This document shows, one piece after another, positions 38,841 through 51,834 of a stretch of 64,000 bases of DNA. The stretch covers positions 682,001-746,000 of the forward strand of contig CM028334.1 in assembly GCA_016647705.1 (NCBI GenBank), written 5' to 3'. Each line of letters starts with the position of its first letter. Within the stretch, counting starts at the first letter, position 1. The notes under the pieces were generated by a model. The model made no database searches. It was not told the DNA's origin and saw only the letters and a list, made by a program, of their open reading frames with translations. Position numbers and translations under genes: made by a program. The DNA comes from Eucommia ulmoides (Eukaryota > Streptophyta > Magnoliopsida > Garryales > Eucommiaceae).

Positions 38841-41800
38841 TTAAGTAGGGCAGTTGAGGAGGTGAGATTTGAACTGCTCCAGCTCACCAAGAACTTCATC
38901 TTCCGGCCTCGATAGAAGATCAATCATCCGCCATATCTGCAAAAAAAAAAAAAAAAAGTTGAAATCAACATACCGGATATCGTGTCTTTATCCTAAAATG
39001 TGGTCCTAATTTGGACAGCATCAAAAGATAGCAAGCACCCCATGAAAACATCAAAGGGGAACTTAAAATGTCCATGCGTTTCAGTTATTTTTTTTTAAAG
39101 TTGTATGAAAATGACTGTAAATTTTTCATGAAAAAAATTAGAGTGATTTTTATTTTGTGCAGTAACTTTGACTTCTAACAGGACTACCGAACCACTTAAA
39201 AGCTTACTGTAACGAGTTAGTTGAGTGAATAGTGGGTTGCAAAATTTAAAAAGAAAATTACCCATAATTGTTTACTATTTTCTTCTAAATTATTACAAAT
39301 TCTACTTGAAATGAACTTCAAGTACTTCAAAAATGAAGTTTTTACACCAAACGCACCCTGATAGATCGGTTCACTATTACTTCAAAATAATATCTAACAC
39401 AGTTTGCAGTTTCAGACCAAACAGAGCCTATGTAGTCTTTTTCGCCAATCATTGACAGAAAAAGAAGTGCTTGAGAGGCACCAAAGCTGCCTAAGACTAA
39501 AGTTGTTCAGGTAAAAGAAAAAAAGGAAAAAAACAAAAAGATAGATAGAGAGAGAGAGAGATGGGGTTGGTGGTGACCTGAAGAGTGCCACCCCCGCAGG
39601 AGCTTTCACCGTCATCAGACACGCTAACTATTGTCCATGGATCATAAGTATTCCAGTGGAAGTCAACAACCTTGTCCCTACATTTGTTAAAGTGAATCAT
39701 CAGCTTCCTCATGTAATAAAAGGGAGATATATACACACATACATACATGTATACATATATATCTTATACATAAGAGGCATATAACATCTGCCTAATTAAG
39801 CACGAGACACTTGATACCTATGCCCAGCATGCCGGAAGAATAGACCCGGCGGAGAGTTTGAAGCTCTTGTTCCAGCATGGTTTTGCCCTTCACCAATCTG
39901 GATCATTAATAAAATACGTTAGACTACATCCCTTCTAATACAATTCCAAGAAATTAAGGCCCCTTTTTTCAAGTGTTCAGTTCTCACAAAAACAGATTTT
40001 TTTTTGTTCTCATATTTCTGTTTCTGTTCCCAGTTTTTTGGGAACAGAAACAGAAACCATAAACACTAAAGAAACAGGAGTTACATGACAAGAATTTCCT
40101 ACTGCACAGAACCCAATAGAGACAGAATTTGCATCCATAACAAAAGACATGGAAGATTCAACCCTCTTAAATGCCCTCTTGGAGGCGTCATACATGCAAA
40201 ATTGAAATTCTCCTCATAGACACCAAAAATATGCAGCAGATAAGATTTTCTCATTCATGTCATCACATTATTACTGCAACATTTTTACTTTTTACAGTAG
40301 CATTTTCGACAAAGAGAGAGAGACTAAAATCGAAAAAATAAGCCGCCATAAAGAACAGTTTCTTATATCATACCTTCTCATGATCCCAGACGTTCAAGAT
40401 GCCATCCTCGGCTGAACTCCCAAAGACGGATGACTTATCAGGAGACCACTGGAAATACACGAAACAGGAGTCAGCATCAGCACTAAAGAACACTAGTAAA
40501 AATACTTCGGACCGAGTCTTACAAACTGTAACAGACAAAAAACATACTGCCGCACCTGCACACAAAGAACAGCCTCTTTATGACCCTCGAATATGTGGAC
40601 AGGTGATGCATTGCCCTTGACTGTGAGGTTTCGACGGTCAAACATGCGTACAGAATTATCAGCTGACCTGAAAAAGATAGAATGCTGAATGTTATGCAAA
40701 AAAAATGTAGGGAAGAGAAAATAGAACATAGACACATTAGAATTATTGAAAACGGAAACATAATTCTCATCCCATTTTTTTTTTAAGTAGAACAGAAAAA
40801 CAGAAACATTAACCAAACGCCACCTCACATACGGAAGACTTTTTAAGTACTTCAATAAACGTGATCTAGTGATCAAAGTACTTATATTTGCATGTCAACC
40901 AATAAAAGCAAGGAAGAAACATATTACCCGGTTAGAATCAGGTTGACATCATGAGAATTCCAATCAACACAATGAAGATCTGCATTGTGGGCCCTCTCAA
41001 CCTGCCAGAGGTACGAAAGGGAAAATGAAGGCTTGTAAACAATGGACGCAAGACAATGGTGCCCGAAAGTAATTATAGATGATAACTTTTAACCAACAGC
41101 CTCAGACATTTCCCATTGAATTAAAGGATCAAGTCGGGATATTCTATTGTGCGGTATGCATCTATTGCAGACTAAAAAATAGCTTCAAACGGGATCAATG
41201 CAAATCCCAAGTGTGAGGACATATCTAACAATCAAATACATACAACATGACTCACAGAAACAGGCACCCCCTACAGCATGAATGCCTTGGCAATACAAAT
41301 ATTTGTGTAAAAGCATGTATTTCATAGATAGATACAACAATGTACTTGTACCTTAGCATATTAAGACTCAGTTTTGAAATTTAATGTCCTTTAGAGGGCG
41401 TTATATATAAGAAATAAATAACAGTAATTTCACATTTTTTTTTTCATTTTTAAGGCAAAAATTAACTATAGGAGCCATAACTCCTTTAAAAACAGTGAAT
41501 CAAGCGGTAGAGACATCACTAAATTTGTATTACTAGTGTCAAGAGTGCGAGGGTGGGTAGTCACACCATCCCCAGTGCATAAGATCGGAAAAATTAAAGA
41601 CATGGGTTATCCGATGGAGCACCGTAGCAACATCCATGTTTTTCTATACATTGCTAACATAAAACTGGAGATCTTAAATTAACATGCAGCAATTTAAGAA
41701 TTTGACCTTGACAACAGGAGTAGAACCAGTTCTTGCATCCCATAGCACAAGGCAAGCATCATCACCAACACTACAAAACTCCTGTGCACTTCATCATCAA

Positions 41801-44800
41801 AGAATTAAAGTCAGAAGAGCATAAATAGTAACACAACTGAATAAGAACGACTGAACGAGGCATTGAGCAATTTTGATAAGCCCCTTGTCTACAGCTGCAG
41901 ATTAAGAAAATTGTTAAGAGGGGCTAAAAAAAATTAGTGTGTTTATTGGAGATTTATGTGAAAAACAGATGGGGCATATGTGAAAACTGAAGGATTTCAA
42001 TTATTTTTCCTAAAAATATAGGATTAGAAGTGTGAATTTTGAAAAGCTGGAGGGGCCGCGGGGGGGCCTTGACTGTGGTACGACTACAAATCAACAATTA
42101 CAAAAAAAAAAAAAAAAAAAATCCATTTTAATATCTCTCATCTTCAATCAATGAGGGAAAACTTAAGTGCAGGTATATAATATGTTTTACAGGTCAGCTA
42201 CCTTGAAGGACAAAACTGCACATCCTCAACAGTATCCTTGTGTCCTTGGAAGATACCTCGCGCCTGAACATTTGGGCTGTTTGCTGGTTTAACATTATTA
42301 GCACTAGCAGATCCTGGAGACTTTGCAGCCCCTTGATCAGCTGCCAGAGTAGAAATGTGATCATGAATGTTCCACAGAACTACTGACTTGTCCTTCCCTG
42401 CCATAAGAATTTTCTGAGTGAAACAAAGAATCTAAACTATTCAGTGCATATATCTAAATCAGTGTGAAAAAATCAATTTATTTGTAGCCTAAAACAACAT
42501 AAACTGAATATCAATGTTTTTAGAGATAAAGTTTTCATTGTTTATCACAATAGACCTTTATGGCCACGTGATATTAACAAGAAACGACAAATTCAATCAA
42601 ACATACAGAATTTTTATTCAACACTAAAAGCTAATGAAATGAATTAAAAATAAAGAAAGTCTCAAATAGGAAAAGTTCGGGTTTAACAACCTCCAGATAG
42701 CACAAATGGTTCAGTTGGGGCCATGGCAAGAGCAAACTCAGCATTATCCTGATGACCAGTCAATATCTGCATGACAATGGACATCAAGTCATCAAGCCCC
42801 CATCCAAAAAATTGCAATAGAGCAAAACAGCAAAATACGAGATCTGAATATCATGTGTAGAATTAGCTTGTGATAACTTGGAAGAACATGCAAAAGCTGA
42901 CTACAAGAGCAGCAAACCTATTTCAAGTATTACACAAACTAATTTTTCAGACCAAATTAGACCTTCCATAAAACACCTTATAAGACAGTAAAAGAGCCAA
43001 GGTGAAATGTGTTTACAACAGTAAAGACAAAAGAGTAAATGAAATGGGCCAAAAAATGGTCTTTTGCATAACAATTACCAAATCAGGACGAGACTCGGTG
43101 GATCCCAAAACAGCATGACGATTAGGCTGAGTCTCAACATCCCAAATCAGGACCTGGCATCAAAATTTGAAGAACTTAAGCCAGATCTAACTTTGACAGG
43201 CTTAATGATTATCAAAACCAAAACAAAAATAAATAAGTTTATGACAAACAAACAGCGAAATTGAAAAGAAAAAGAAACTATTATATATCAAACTTAATTC
43301 ATACATCAGGACTGTCAGTATGTGTAGCAATTATATTGCTATTTTGTGGAAGTTCCCTGATTCGATTCACCTGCAAGAAAATTCATAAAAACGCTATCAG
43401 ATTACCAAAGCTTTTCTGTAGATGGCCAGTTGCACGATTTCAGTTCATTATTATTCCCTTATTTCAGAATATTCAACTTTATCTATTAGAATAGTCCTCA
43501 CTTTCTCATGGATCAATCCAAGTTGCAGTAAGATAAAATAAAGCATGATTTCTGCAATAAGGAAAGCCCAGATGGAATCTTTTAAAGACTTCTTTTTTCG
43601 GAAAAAAAAAGAAGGATCAACGTATATATCTGTTCCACCGTAAAAAAAGAAAAGCTAAAATTGCTACATACCTCCCCAGGATGTATAATGGTCTTCCACT
43701 TCTTTACAAAAGGAGAACGTGCTTCCTCATTGAACTGGAAAATCGGAAACAAGTTTCAAGTCACCACAATCTCGAACAAATAATGGCCATAACAAGAACA
43801 GAGAAGGGAGGTAGAAGGGAAAAAGAAATAAGAAAAAATAGAAGGAAATGGCCACATATGCTCACAGTCATCATAACCTGAGATATGTGTTCGGCTGCTG
43901 CAACCCTTGGTTTCACAATTTCACAATTTGCTATAACAAGCGTATTTGGTACACTGCCATCAGTCTGGAGGTGGAAAAGAGGTAATGAAAGCAGAAGTAA
44001 ATAGGGGCAATGAACAGTTTAAATACGAGGAAACTCTGAAAAATAGCGCAAAAAGGAAACATACAGCAAACTAGCATATCATCGCAGAAAACATAAAAAG
44101 GCAAACATCAAAGCCCATATTAGAAGCTAGCACTTTTACCTACATGTATGCTGGAAAAAAAAATGTAGTTAAATGCAAAAATCCAGGAGTTGAAGTTAAA
44201 CTTAACCACAATTAGAAGGCATGATGCCAATCACCAATGAAACATCAGATTAGAATTGAATGAAATTATGGTGTCTTTGTCACATCTTTTAAGCCAATAG
44301 CATTCATAGACACTAATCACTCTTCCTTAGTGGCTATTGGGTTAAAGTTGTTGTAACTTGGACTCTAATACCAATATAGGGTGGTCTTGGATCTCTCTCA
44401 ACCCCCAAAGCTAGCTCACAAGGTGAGGACTTTCCCTCACACTCATAACATGACCACCAGTCCCTTCCACATTGAATGCGGGATAAAACCCTACAATCTC
44501 TTCCTCACACATCGATCCTTTGGTCGACCAACCCTTGACCAATCTCTCCCTTCGTGGCTATTGGGCCACTTTGTAACATGAGCTCTCGTACAAGTGTAGC
44601 TAGGGTGATTTCCCTCACACTTATAACCTGACTACTACTAGCCCGAATATGTGGATAAACCCAACACACTGAAAGACTGACGTTCATCCAAGTATGAATA
44701 CAAAAATGCGAAAAAGAGATCTTGCCTGTTCAGAAAGGTAGAGACGCTGACGACTCTTGTAAGTTGCTTGCTCTTGTTGTGGCCCCCATCTATCATCGTT

Positions 44801-45412
44801 TCCAAATCAACACGAAAAAAAGAAACGAACATAAATTTTCAATCAAAACGTAAAAGAGAAATGAACGTAAATTTTCTTAGCAAAAAGTACAAACAGGTAG
44901 CGGTCGAATAGAATCGAACTGCCTCGGTCGATTTCAGTGTAAAAAGGTGGCTGACAATATAAACAAAGAATTTACAGATCTTCAGAAGGGATAGCAACTA
45001 GTCAGAAATCCAAACACACTATCAAATCAACGCATTTTCCACCAAAATTTTGATAATAATACACAAACAACCAGTAGTTCGTGCTACATTAGCTCAGAAT
45101 ATCGAATCCAATTAACACACGCTCAATCAAATGCCGTTAAAAATGGCGATAGCTGATGAGAAATCAAACCCTAGAGAGTGAGTTCGAATGGTTACTGTGA
45201 CCGTACCGGCAAGAGAGAGAAGGCCAGACGAGGTTATGATTGGCGAGCCAGTCATAGAGAATCGGCACCAGAGACTTCCACTGAGTGTACCGCTCGTCAA
45301 CCGTCGGCGATTTTTTAGCTCCGGCGCGGTCCTTCATCTTCCTTTTCCCCCCAATTTCGCCTTCCACCACTTTGCTTTTCCCGCCTATGTTTGATCCCGA
45401 TTTTTCTGCCAT
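38841..45412 (-). CDS. MSI4: MSI4/FVE-type WD40 histone-binding protein
   Basis: Fifteen exons, minus strand: 45207-45412, 44726-44789, 43878-43964, 43672-43734, 43305-43370, 43079-43153, 42691-42766, 42202-42397, 41707-41788, 40928-41001, 40556-40667, 40374-40448, 39818-39897, 39578-39677, 38841-38936. They total 1452 nt and 483 residues (Arabidopsis MSI4/FVE is about 507). The N-terminus is Gly/Lys-rich with a basic patch (GGKRKMKDR, about 21-29). Then comes the histone H4-binding helix region (YTQWKSLVPILYDWL, 42-56), followed by WD repeats ending in LIWD, VLWN, VLWD and NVWD. FVE-type proteins act in histone deacetylase and Polycomb complexes in the nucleus and affect flowering and cold response; that role is from the family. 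Intron 2 has a GC donor. An in-frame ATG further upstream at 45481 is not favoured, since MAEKSG starts the conserved part. Confidence 0.95.
39958..40085. repeat. Small foldback element in an MSI4 intron
   Basis: Left TAAGGCCCCTTTTTTCAAGTG and right AACACTAAAGAAACAGGAGTTA, with an inner hairpin (CTGTTCCCAGTTTTTTGGGAACAG). Same vocabulary as the MITEs in RHD3 intron 22. Non-coding. Confidence 0.5.
44321..44666 (-). mobile_element. TRIM-type miniature LTR element, copy 3 (MSI4 intron 2)
   Basis: On the plus strand the order is: a piece of internal region (44321-44374, including a word close to the initiator-Met primer site, reading TTGGTATTAGAGTCC on the minus strand), a terminal repeat (44375-44495), another internal region, and a shorter terminal repeat (44595-44666). 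The extra internal piece suggests a tandem or recombined arrangement. Non-coding and old. Confidence 0.6.
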
Positions 45413-46779
45413 TTTCACAAAGCAGAACCAAATCCAGTACGAGTTACGACTCAGCCGAGTCACGATTCTTAAACTAAGCATCTTGCAGACTAATTACACT
45501 TAACACCCTTGAAGTTTACAATATCTCTCAGTTTCAGTCTGAACTTTCAATTATAATCGATTCCATTTATTTATGATTTACTCAAAATTATAGTTGTTTG
45601 CTTAAAGAACATATAATTTAATCATCTTAAAGTTTGTCAAATTGCATATTTGATGTCTTAAATTTTCAATCTAAAATTTAAATCATTGTTAAGGATTTTC
45701 GCTAGAAAATAGCTTATGTTCAGCACGTGGCATCTTAATAAATGATTGTTGGTGAAGAATCTATGAACTTAAAAAAAAAATCAATGCAGTCCACATGTTA
45801 TAATAATTTTTCAAAAAATGCAAAATTATTGTATATCATGAAAGTCACTATAATTTTCATGTAAAAACTTACGATAACTTTTATAATTTTTTTGCTATTT
45901 CAAAAAAATCCTTTTTATTTTATTTTTTCCTGATGTTGTTTTTGAAAAATGGATTTCTAGATATTAGATATAATGCAAATGTTTTCTAGATAGCATGCAA
46001 ATGTTTCTTAATGACTTTCATGATATATAATATAGGGCTATGGCAAAAAAAATAAAAATATATCTAATAAAGATAATCGTTTCACTCATTATTCCACTAA
46101 ATATAAGACGTTTTGCGCTAATAATTTATTAAAAATAATTTATGTTTTTTTCTATCATTCTTCAGGCGAATCATAATTGAAAAAAGGTAAAAAAAATACG
46201 TCTTAGTTTTAATAGAGTGATGAAATGATAAAAATATCTTTATTAGTCGAGTAATTTATTTTGGCAAAAATTACTCACAATATTTATAATTTTATGAGAT
46301 TGAAACAAATGTAAAACTTAAAACCATGAAATATAAAATTTAGCAAAATTGCAAGACATCTATATAATTCCATAATTGCGATTTTACACAAAAATCGTAA
46401 ACAGTATTTGAATAGTTTTTACTTTATTATATTATCTTCGTGGAAATTATATTTTTCGAAAAAAAAATATTTATTAAAAAAGAATTAATTTAGGACATTT
46501 AACAAAAAAAAAAAAAAAGGTACCATTCAGAACAAAGAGAGTATAGTTAAAGCAAAATGGCTAAAGAAGAACTGAAACAAAAAAACAATTTGACACCACT
46601 AGTTTAAACAAGAAGAATTAACAAGTGAACTCAACACCATACCCTCTCTATGCAAAAGTGCAAAATGTCATAAGTAACATCTCTATGAGTTTTCAACACC
46701 CTCAATATTAGTAGTAGTATATAACCTTACCCCCCCCCCCCCAACCCCAAAAAAAAAAGACGAAATCGAGCCGTTCGTA
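45413..46779. other. Spacer between MSI4 start and TMN stop
   Basis: AT-rich, with no gene recognised. It should contain the MSI4 promoter (right of 45412) and the TMN 3' UTR (left of 46780). A C-then-A tract at 46731-46758 lies about 20 bp past the TMN stop. Confidence 0.4.
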
Positions 46780-49700
46780 TCAATCGATCTTGACCGAGGA
46801 ATAAATCTTCCGGACAAACCACAAGCACGCATAAAACCCGATTGTGCCTGTCAACACAAAGAACGCATACGACGCGATCAACATATACCCAAAGTACAAC
46901 ATCCCCGACACCACCTTCGTTATTTCCAGCTTGGTAAAGAAGTAGAAACCCGAGTAGAGGAAAAGGTACAACGCGGAGGAGCCAGCGGTCAAATACGCCC
47001 TCCACCACCAGTGATAGTCCTCACTGCAGAGTTGAAAGTAGCACAACACAATACTAATCTCAGCACATGTGATAATCAGAATGACAAAAACTATGAACAG
47101 GAAGCCGAAGATGTAATAAAATTGGTTCAGCCATATCGAGGTCAAGATGAAGAAAAGCTCGATGAAAACCGCTCCAAAAGGAAGGATACCGCCTATCAGT
47201 ATGGAAAAAACCGGTTTCATGTACCAAGCTTGTTCCGGTGTTTGTCTAGGGATCTTGTTTGTTTTCACCGGGTCTTCAATTGCGGGTTTTTTAAACCCTA
47301 AGTAGCTTCCTACAAACACCAATGGTACTGATATGCCAAACCATAGGCATACAAGAGCGAACATTGTACCAAAAGGAACAGCACCGGAAGATTTCTCTCC
47401 CCAGATAAGGGCGTTGAGAACGAAAAAAACCGAGAACAGAATTCCCGGGAACATAAAAGCGGTTTTCAAGGTATTCCGTTTCCACTCTGCGCCTTTGAAC
47501 ATTTTGTAGAGACGGGCGGAGGCGTAGCCGCCGAATAACCCCATGAATACCCATAAGAGGACCATGGCTGTCATGAGCCCGCCTCGGTTTGAAGGCGATA
47601 GGAAGCCGAGGAGGGCGAATATCATGGTGACAAGTGTCATTGCGAAGATTTGGACGCCGGTTCCAATGTAGACGCAGAGTAGGCCAGAATTAATTGGTGC
47701 CCTAAAAACGTCGCCATGAACGAGTTTCCACCCTGTTTCTTCTTGGGCTTCGTCTTGGGTTTCGAGTTGGTTGTAGTTTGAAATGTCTTTGTATAGGGTT
47801 CTCATCATGATCATGGCAACCATGCCGGAGAGGAAAAGGACTATCATCAGAGAGTTTATGATGGAAAACCAATGGATTTGGTCGTCGTTCATGAGGAGGT
47901 ATGTGTCCCAACGTGACGCCCATTTGATATCACTCTCCTGAAAGTAAAACATAATACAAATATAAATGCAATTAAACGAGGGAATATTATTACATTGTCC
48001 TTGGAATAATTCATTTAGGGCTCATTTGGTTATCTAAATTATCTTATTTTTTGATGGGATTAATTCGCAGCAAATTTATATCTAGTTTATTTGAACAAAA
48101 AAAAACCACACAATTGCTTTAATTTAATTAAATTTTTTAAGTTGTGTATTATATTCCAATTACAAGAGAAAACATCTAAAGTAGAATTACAATGGTTAGC
48201 TAGGTAATTTAATTGTTTTTTATTCTACAACCAAACGCTAAACTATTGAAATAATTTATAAATTAAAAAATTGAAGTATATTACGATTTGCGGTTTGCAG
48301 GACAACCAAATGGGCTCTTACAGTTCTTTATTTCCGTTTTTTCTCTATTTTTTAGTCTTTCAAATAATACTATCAACGAGATTAAACCTATCAAGATGAT
48401 ATGAACCAAATATTGAAGTTGCGTTAGAAACTTTAATTAAAGTAAAATATTGCTAAAGACTAAAAAATAAGTTGCTCTAAAAAGGGGAAAACTTAGGGTT
48501 TTACAGGAGAGTACCTTGAAAGAAACATCATATGTAAAGACAACCTCCTTGCTTGTATCAACTTCCTGAGGAACAGTGCTACCTTGGATCACATTTTTTG
48601 TGTTCTTGTTACATGTTGTCAACTGTGGGTTCTTCTCATCCCACTCCTTGTATTCATGATTGATACTGTTTCACAGTAATTGAGTAAGAAGAAGGGAGCC
48701 AAATAAATTAAGATCAGTAAGGGCCCATTTGGTTGTCTAAATTATCCTATTTTATGAATAATCTTATTGTTGACGAATATGAATTGTATAGTTCTCCCTT
48801 TACCTATAATTTAATTATGTAATTAAATTTACATATTGTTTTTGAACGAAGAAACAGACAGCTATTACAGTATTTCTCAACTTTTAAATTATATTTTACT
48901 CCAATTAAATGAGAAAAAAGGAATTAAAATGGTTAGCTAGCCAATTTATGTGTTTATAATTTTTGAAACCACACTATACTATAACAACGAAAGATAGTAT
49001 GATTCGCAAATTGAAGGATAGCCAAACAGGCCCTTAAATATTGACTATTAGAAACTAGGACCACAACCCGTACCCAAGATTCATAGATTTCATGTTGTTT
49101 CCCATTTTTTGTTATAAAACAAGGTGACATTATCAGTGTCAAAACATGAAAGGTAACAGCAATGATCCATCATTTAACTAAAAGAAGAAACGTCAAATTG
49201 ATCATGAAGATTTGCTAGTGTTTAAACCTGTTGGGAGTAACTTCAAAACCAACGATACGAGCAGAATCAGTCTCAAGATCTTTGTGATACATGACTCTGA
49301 AGCTCAAGTGGTTATTGATGAAATACTTTTCTTCTTTACTCTACATAAACAGATGAATGTGTAAGAAAAACACTAAGTTACATTTCAAAGAATTCAGCAT
49401 TCAACAAGAGCAATCAGGAAACTGTTACTTACCCCTGCATAGTTTCCTTTAAACCCAACACGGAAACCATGTTCATATGTGGTTGACTGGCTCCCATCCC
49501 TTCTTTGTCTAAGAACAGCAACCGGAAGGTTATCCAGAATCCTGCATTCAAATTGTATATTTTTTATTTGTCGAATTGAAGTCAAATGCAAATTCTAGGT
49601 ATATTAGCAAATAATATAATAGAACTCAAGAACTCACATGGTCAAATGCCCAATGGCAGAGCCCGAAAACATGGTTAGGCAAGGCATGAAACCTTAAAGA

Positions 49701-51609
49701 TAAACCTAAATAGCTAAGGTAAGAGGGTGTTGAAAACCTTAAAGAAATTAACCAAAAGTTTTGACGACTAAACTAAACACAATAACAAATTAATAGGGTC
49801 AGTTTTTATAAATTAATAGGGGGTTTGTACAAAAATTGAAAGTATAGAATACTACCAAAAACTTTCAAATTTGAGGGGGTGGGGGTGGGGGTGGGCGTGG
49901 GGGTGGAGGTAGGGCTGGTCTCATGCTGGCTGCCTGGCTCTGCCAGTGGAAATGAACCAACACTCCCTCTCACAAGACAACATAAAAAGGTTCCAAATGT
50001 TTATCAGGTCGGCGCTTCACAAGTGAAAAGACCCACCTTCTTACTTCATAAATCATAAGCCATCCTTCCTCTCTCTCTTTTTTTTTCTCTCTTACTCAGA
50101 GTCATATCCACACTATTTTACTTTTTTACATGCTGTCATGGTATCCTTTATATATGCAACTGCTCTTTCTCCTTTTATAGGGAGGGGCAAAAACAAAATG
50201 AACACTTACCCTTTAAACTCAAATGTAATGGATAGTGAAGAGGCATTGGATTTAAGACTTACATGTTAGCTCTGTATTCATCGTCAATTTTTTCCTTGAA
50301 ATTGTTAGCAGATTCAGCATCGAGCTTCACTTTGCAAGCCACTTTGCATGGCTGCTCCTCCCTCATATGAAACTGGGATTGAGTACAAACACATAGATAC
50401 AAATTAAAATATATGAAAAGAAAAAAGCACAAAAAAGAAGGATGCATGTGTGCGCAGTGCATGTGCAAGAATTCCTTAGCTAACCCCAAAAACTAGGGGA
50501 AGAGAAAAGATGCTCACAGTATAAACAGAATTCTCTATGCGGTCACCACGTAGGACCTCGCCCAAATTTTCTGCATTGTTCGTGATTTTCGGTGGCTTGC
50601 AGTACTTCAAAAAGTAGTAGTCATATGGAAGCTGCGTCTTTGTAGATGAGAGCTTGTTCACTTTAACTTGAAGAGGGTCACCCTGTCAATAAGGTAAGAA
50701 TAAGGCGACAAATATGAGAGGAGTTAGTTTAGTTGCAAAGATCTAAAAGCTCATAGAATTTCTTGAGAAACTCAATGCCGTAGCGATGTAAAACAGTAAA
50801 AGAACATCAACCCAAGATTGTTTCAACGTAATGTGAGCAATGAATTCAAATAATTCAGAAGAATATTCAACTCGTACCATCAATTTCTGCAATGAAAGTC
50901 AAATTACCCGTTCCCGTTTATTAAAAAAAAAAAGTTCTAATTGGAAAGCATAATGAAGTACAGGTTCTGCAAGTTCAAGCGTGATCTTCCTTGCCAGATG
51001 TGATCTCAAAAACATCAAAGGAAATTCATCTAATCTAGATGTTTTCTTAGTGCTATTCACTAATTCATCTAAAAATTCAGAGAAAATTCACATTGGATCG
51101 GATGATTGTGTTATCGTCACCATTAGCTTGGTAGCATACTCAGAAAAAGATCATCAGAATGCTAGTGGCCAGTGCAGATATGTAGTAATACACATCATCA
51201 CAACCACCGAGTGCAGGAAATCAACCGCGAATCACCATAATATATAGATCAAAGTCAAATTCATTTAAAACCTACGATAAAATGTGAATATCAACAGTGG
51301 CTCAAAATTACAAACCCTGTTATCCCCCAGATCCATATCGGTGCACAACATCAGTTCATCCATCAACGAAATTTATGAATCAAGAAACATACAACAATAC
51401 AGACTAGAAACCATTCCGTAGCAGATCTAGAAACGGAAACACAAATTGGTTCAATAAAGACAGTACGAGCGAGTCTGCTCGAGATAGAAACGTACCTTTT
51501 GGAAATCGCGAGGAGCTACACCGGGGAGATAGAACGAGTTCGCGCATGAGATCAGGAGGAGGAGCGAGATGAAGATGGCGAAGAACTGAGTTGAGATTCG
51601 TCGTCCCAT
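46780..51609 (-). CDS. TMN7: Transmembrane nine (TMN/EMP70) superfamily protein
   Basis: Seven exons, minus strand: 51496-51609, 50518-50682, 50263-50372, 49433-49541, 49228-49340, 48515-48665, 46780-47937. They total 1920 nt and 639 residues, matching the Arabidopsis TMN7-like size (about 641). A signal peptide (about 1-25) is followed by the conserved [12 protein letters not shown] large lumenal domain runs to about residue 275, then nine predicted helices are packed in the big last exon. The C-terminus ends SVKID, which provides the KXD/E signal known to hold TMN proteins in the Golgi via COPI. Function in Golgi/endosomal membrane traffic or adhesion is family knowledge. The member number is from memory. 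Exon 6 is bracketed by two copies of one MITE family. Confidence 0.95.
48018..48317. mobile_element. MITE in TMN intron 6 (TTA duplication)
   Basis: Ends GGGCTCATTTGGTT and AACCAAATGGGCTC, flanked by TTA on both sides (48015-48017, 48318-48320). Subterminal TATCTAAATTATC is shared with the copy at 48721-49034. 300 bp, non-coding, PIF/Harbinger-like by duplication type. Confidence 0.75.
48721..49034. mobile_element. Second MITE of the same family, TMN intron 5
   Basis: Ends GGGCCCATTTGGTTGTCTAA and GGATAGCCAAACAGGCCCT with TAA on both sides. Same orientation as the copy at 48018-48317. Non-coding. Confidence 0.7.
49873..49912 (+). other. G-rich tract able to form a G-quadruplex
   Basis: Six or more runs of three to five G separated by single T or C bases (GGGGGTGGGGGTGGGGGTGGGC...), in TMN intron 3. 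The G-rich strand is opposite to the transcript, so any structure would be in the template DNA, not the RNA. Confidence 0.6.
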
Positions 51610-51782
51610 CGCGAATTCCAGAGAGAGAAAGAGAGAGGGAACTGTGGGAGGGAGAAGCGACAAATTCAGTCAATCACGAAATAAGAGAGAGAGAGGGGCA
51701 TGTGATATTTCCAGATTGATTTCTGCTGTTCACACTCCCCGATCTCCTTATTTTTTTATTTTTGGTTTTACGGTGAGATATT

Positions 51783-51834
51783 GTCCGGTTCAATTTAACT
51801 GCACCTCAACTAATCACCTTTTTGGACGATTTTA
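51783..51834 (+). mobile_element. SINE-like element, left half (split by an insertion)
   Basis: Reads GTCCGGTTCAATTTAACTGC then ACCTCAACTAATCACC...GGACGATTTTA. It is interrupted at 51834 by the element 51835-53494. The second conserved word resumes at about 53590-53618 (CTGCCAATCGGACTAACATC). Confidence 0.5.
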
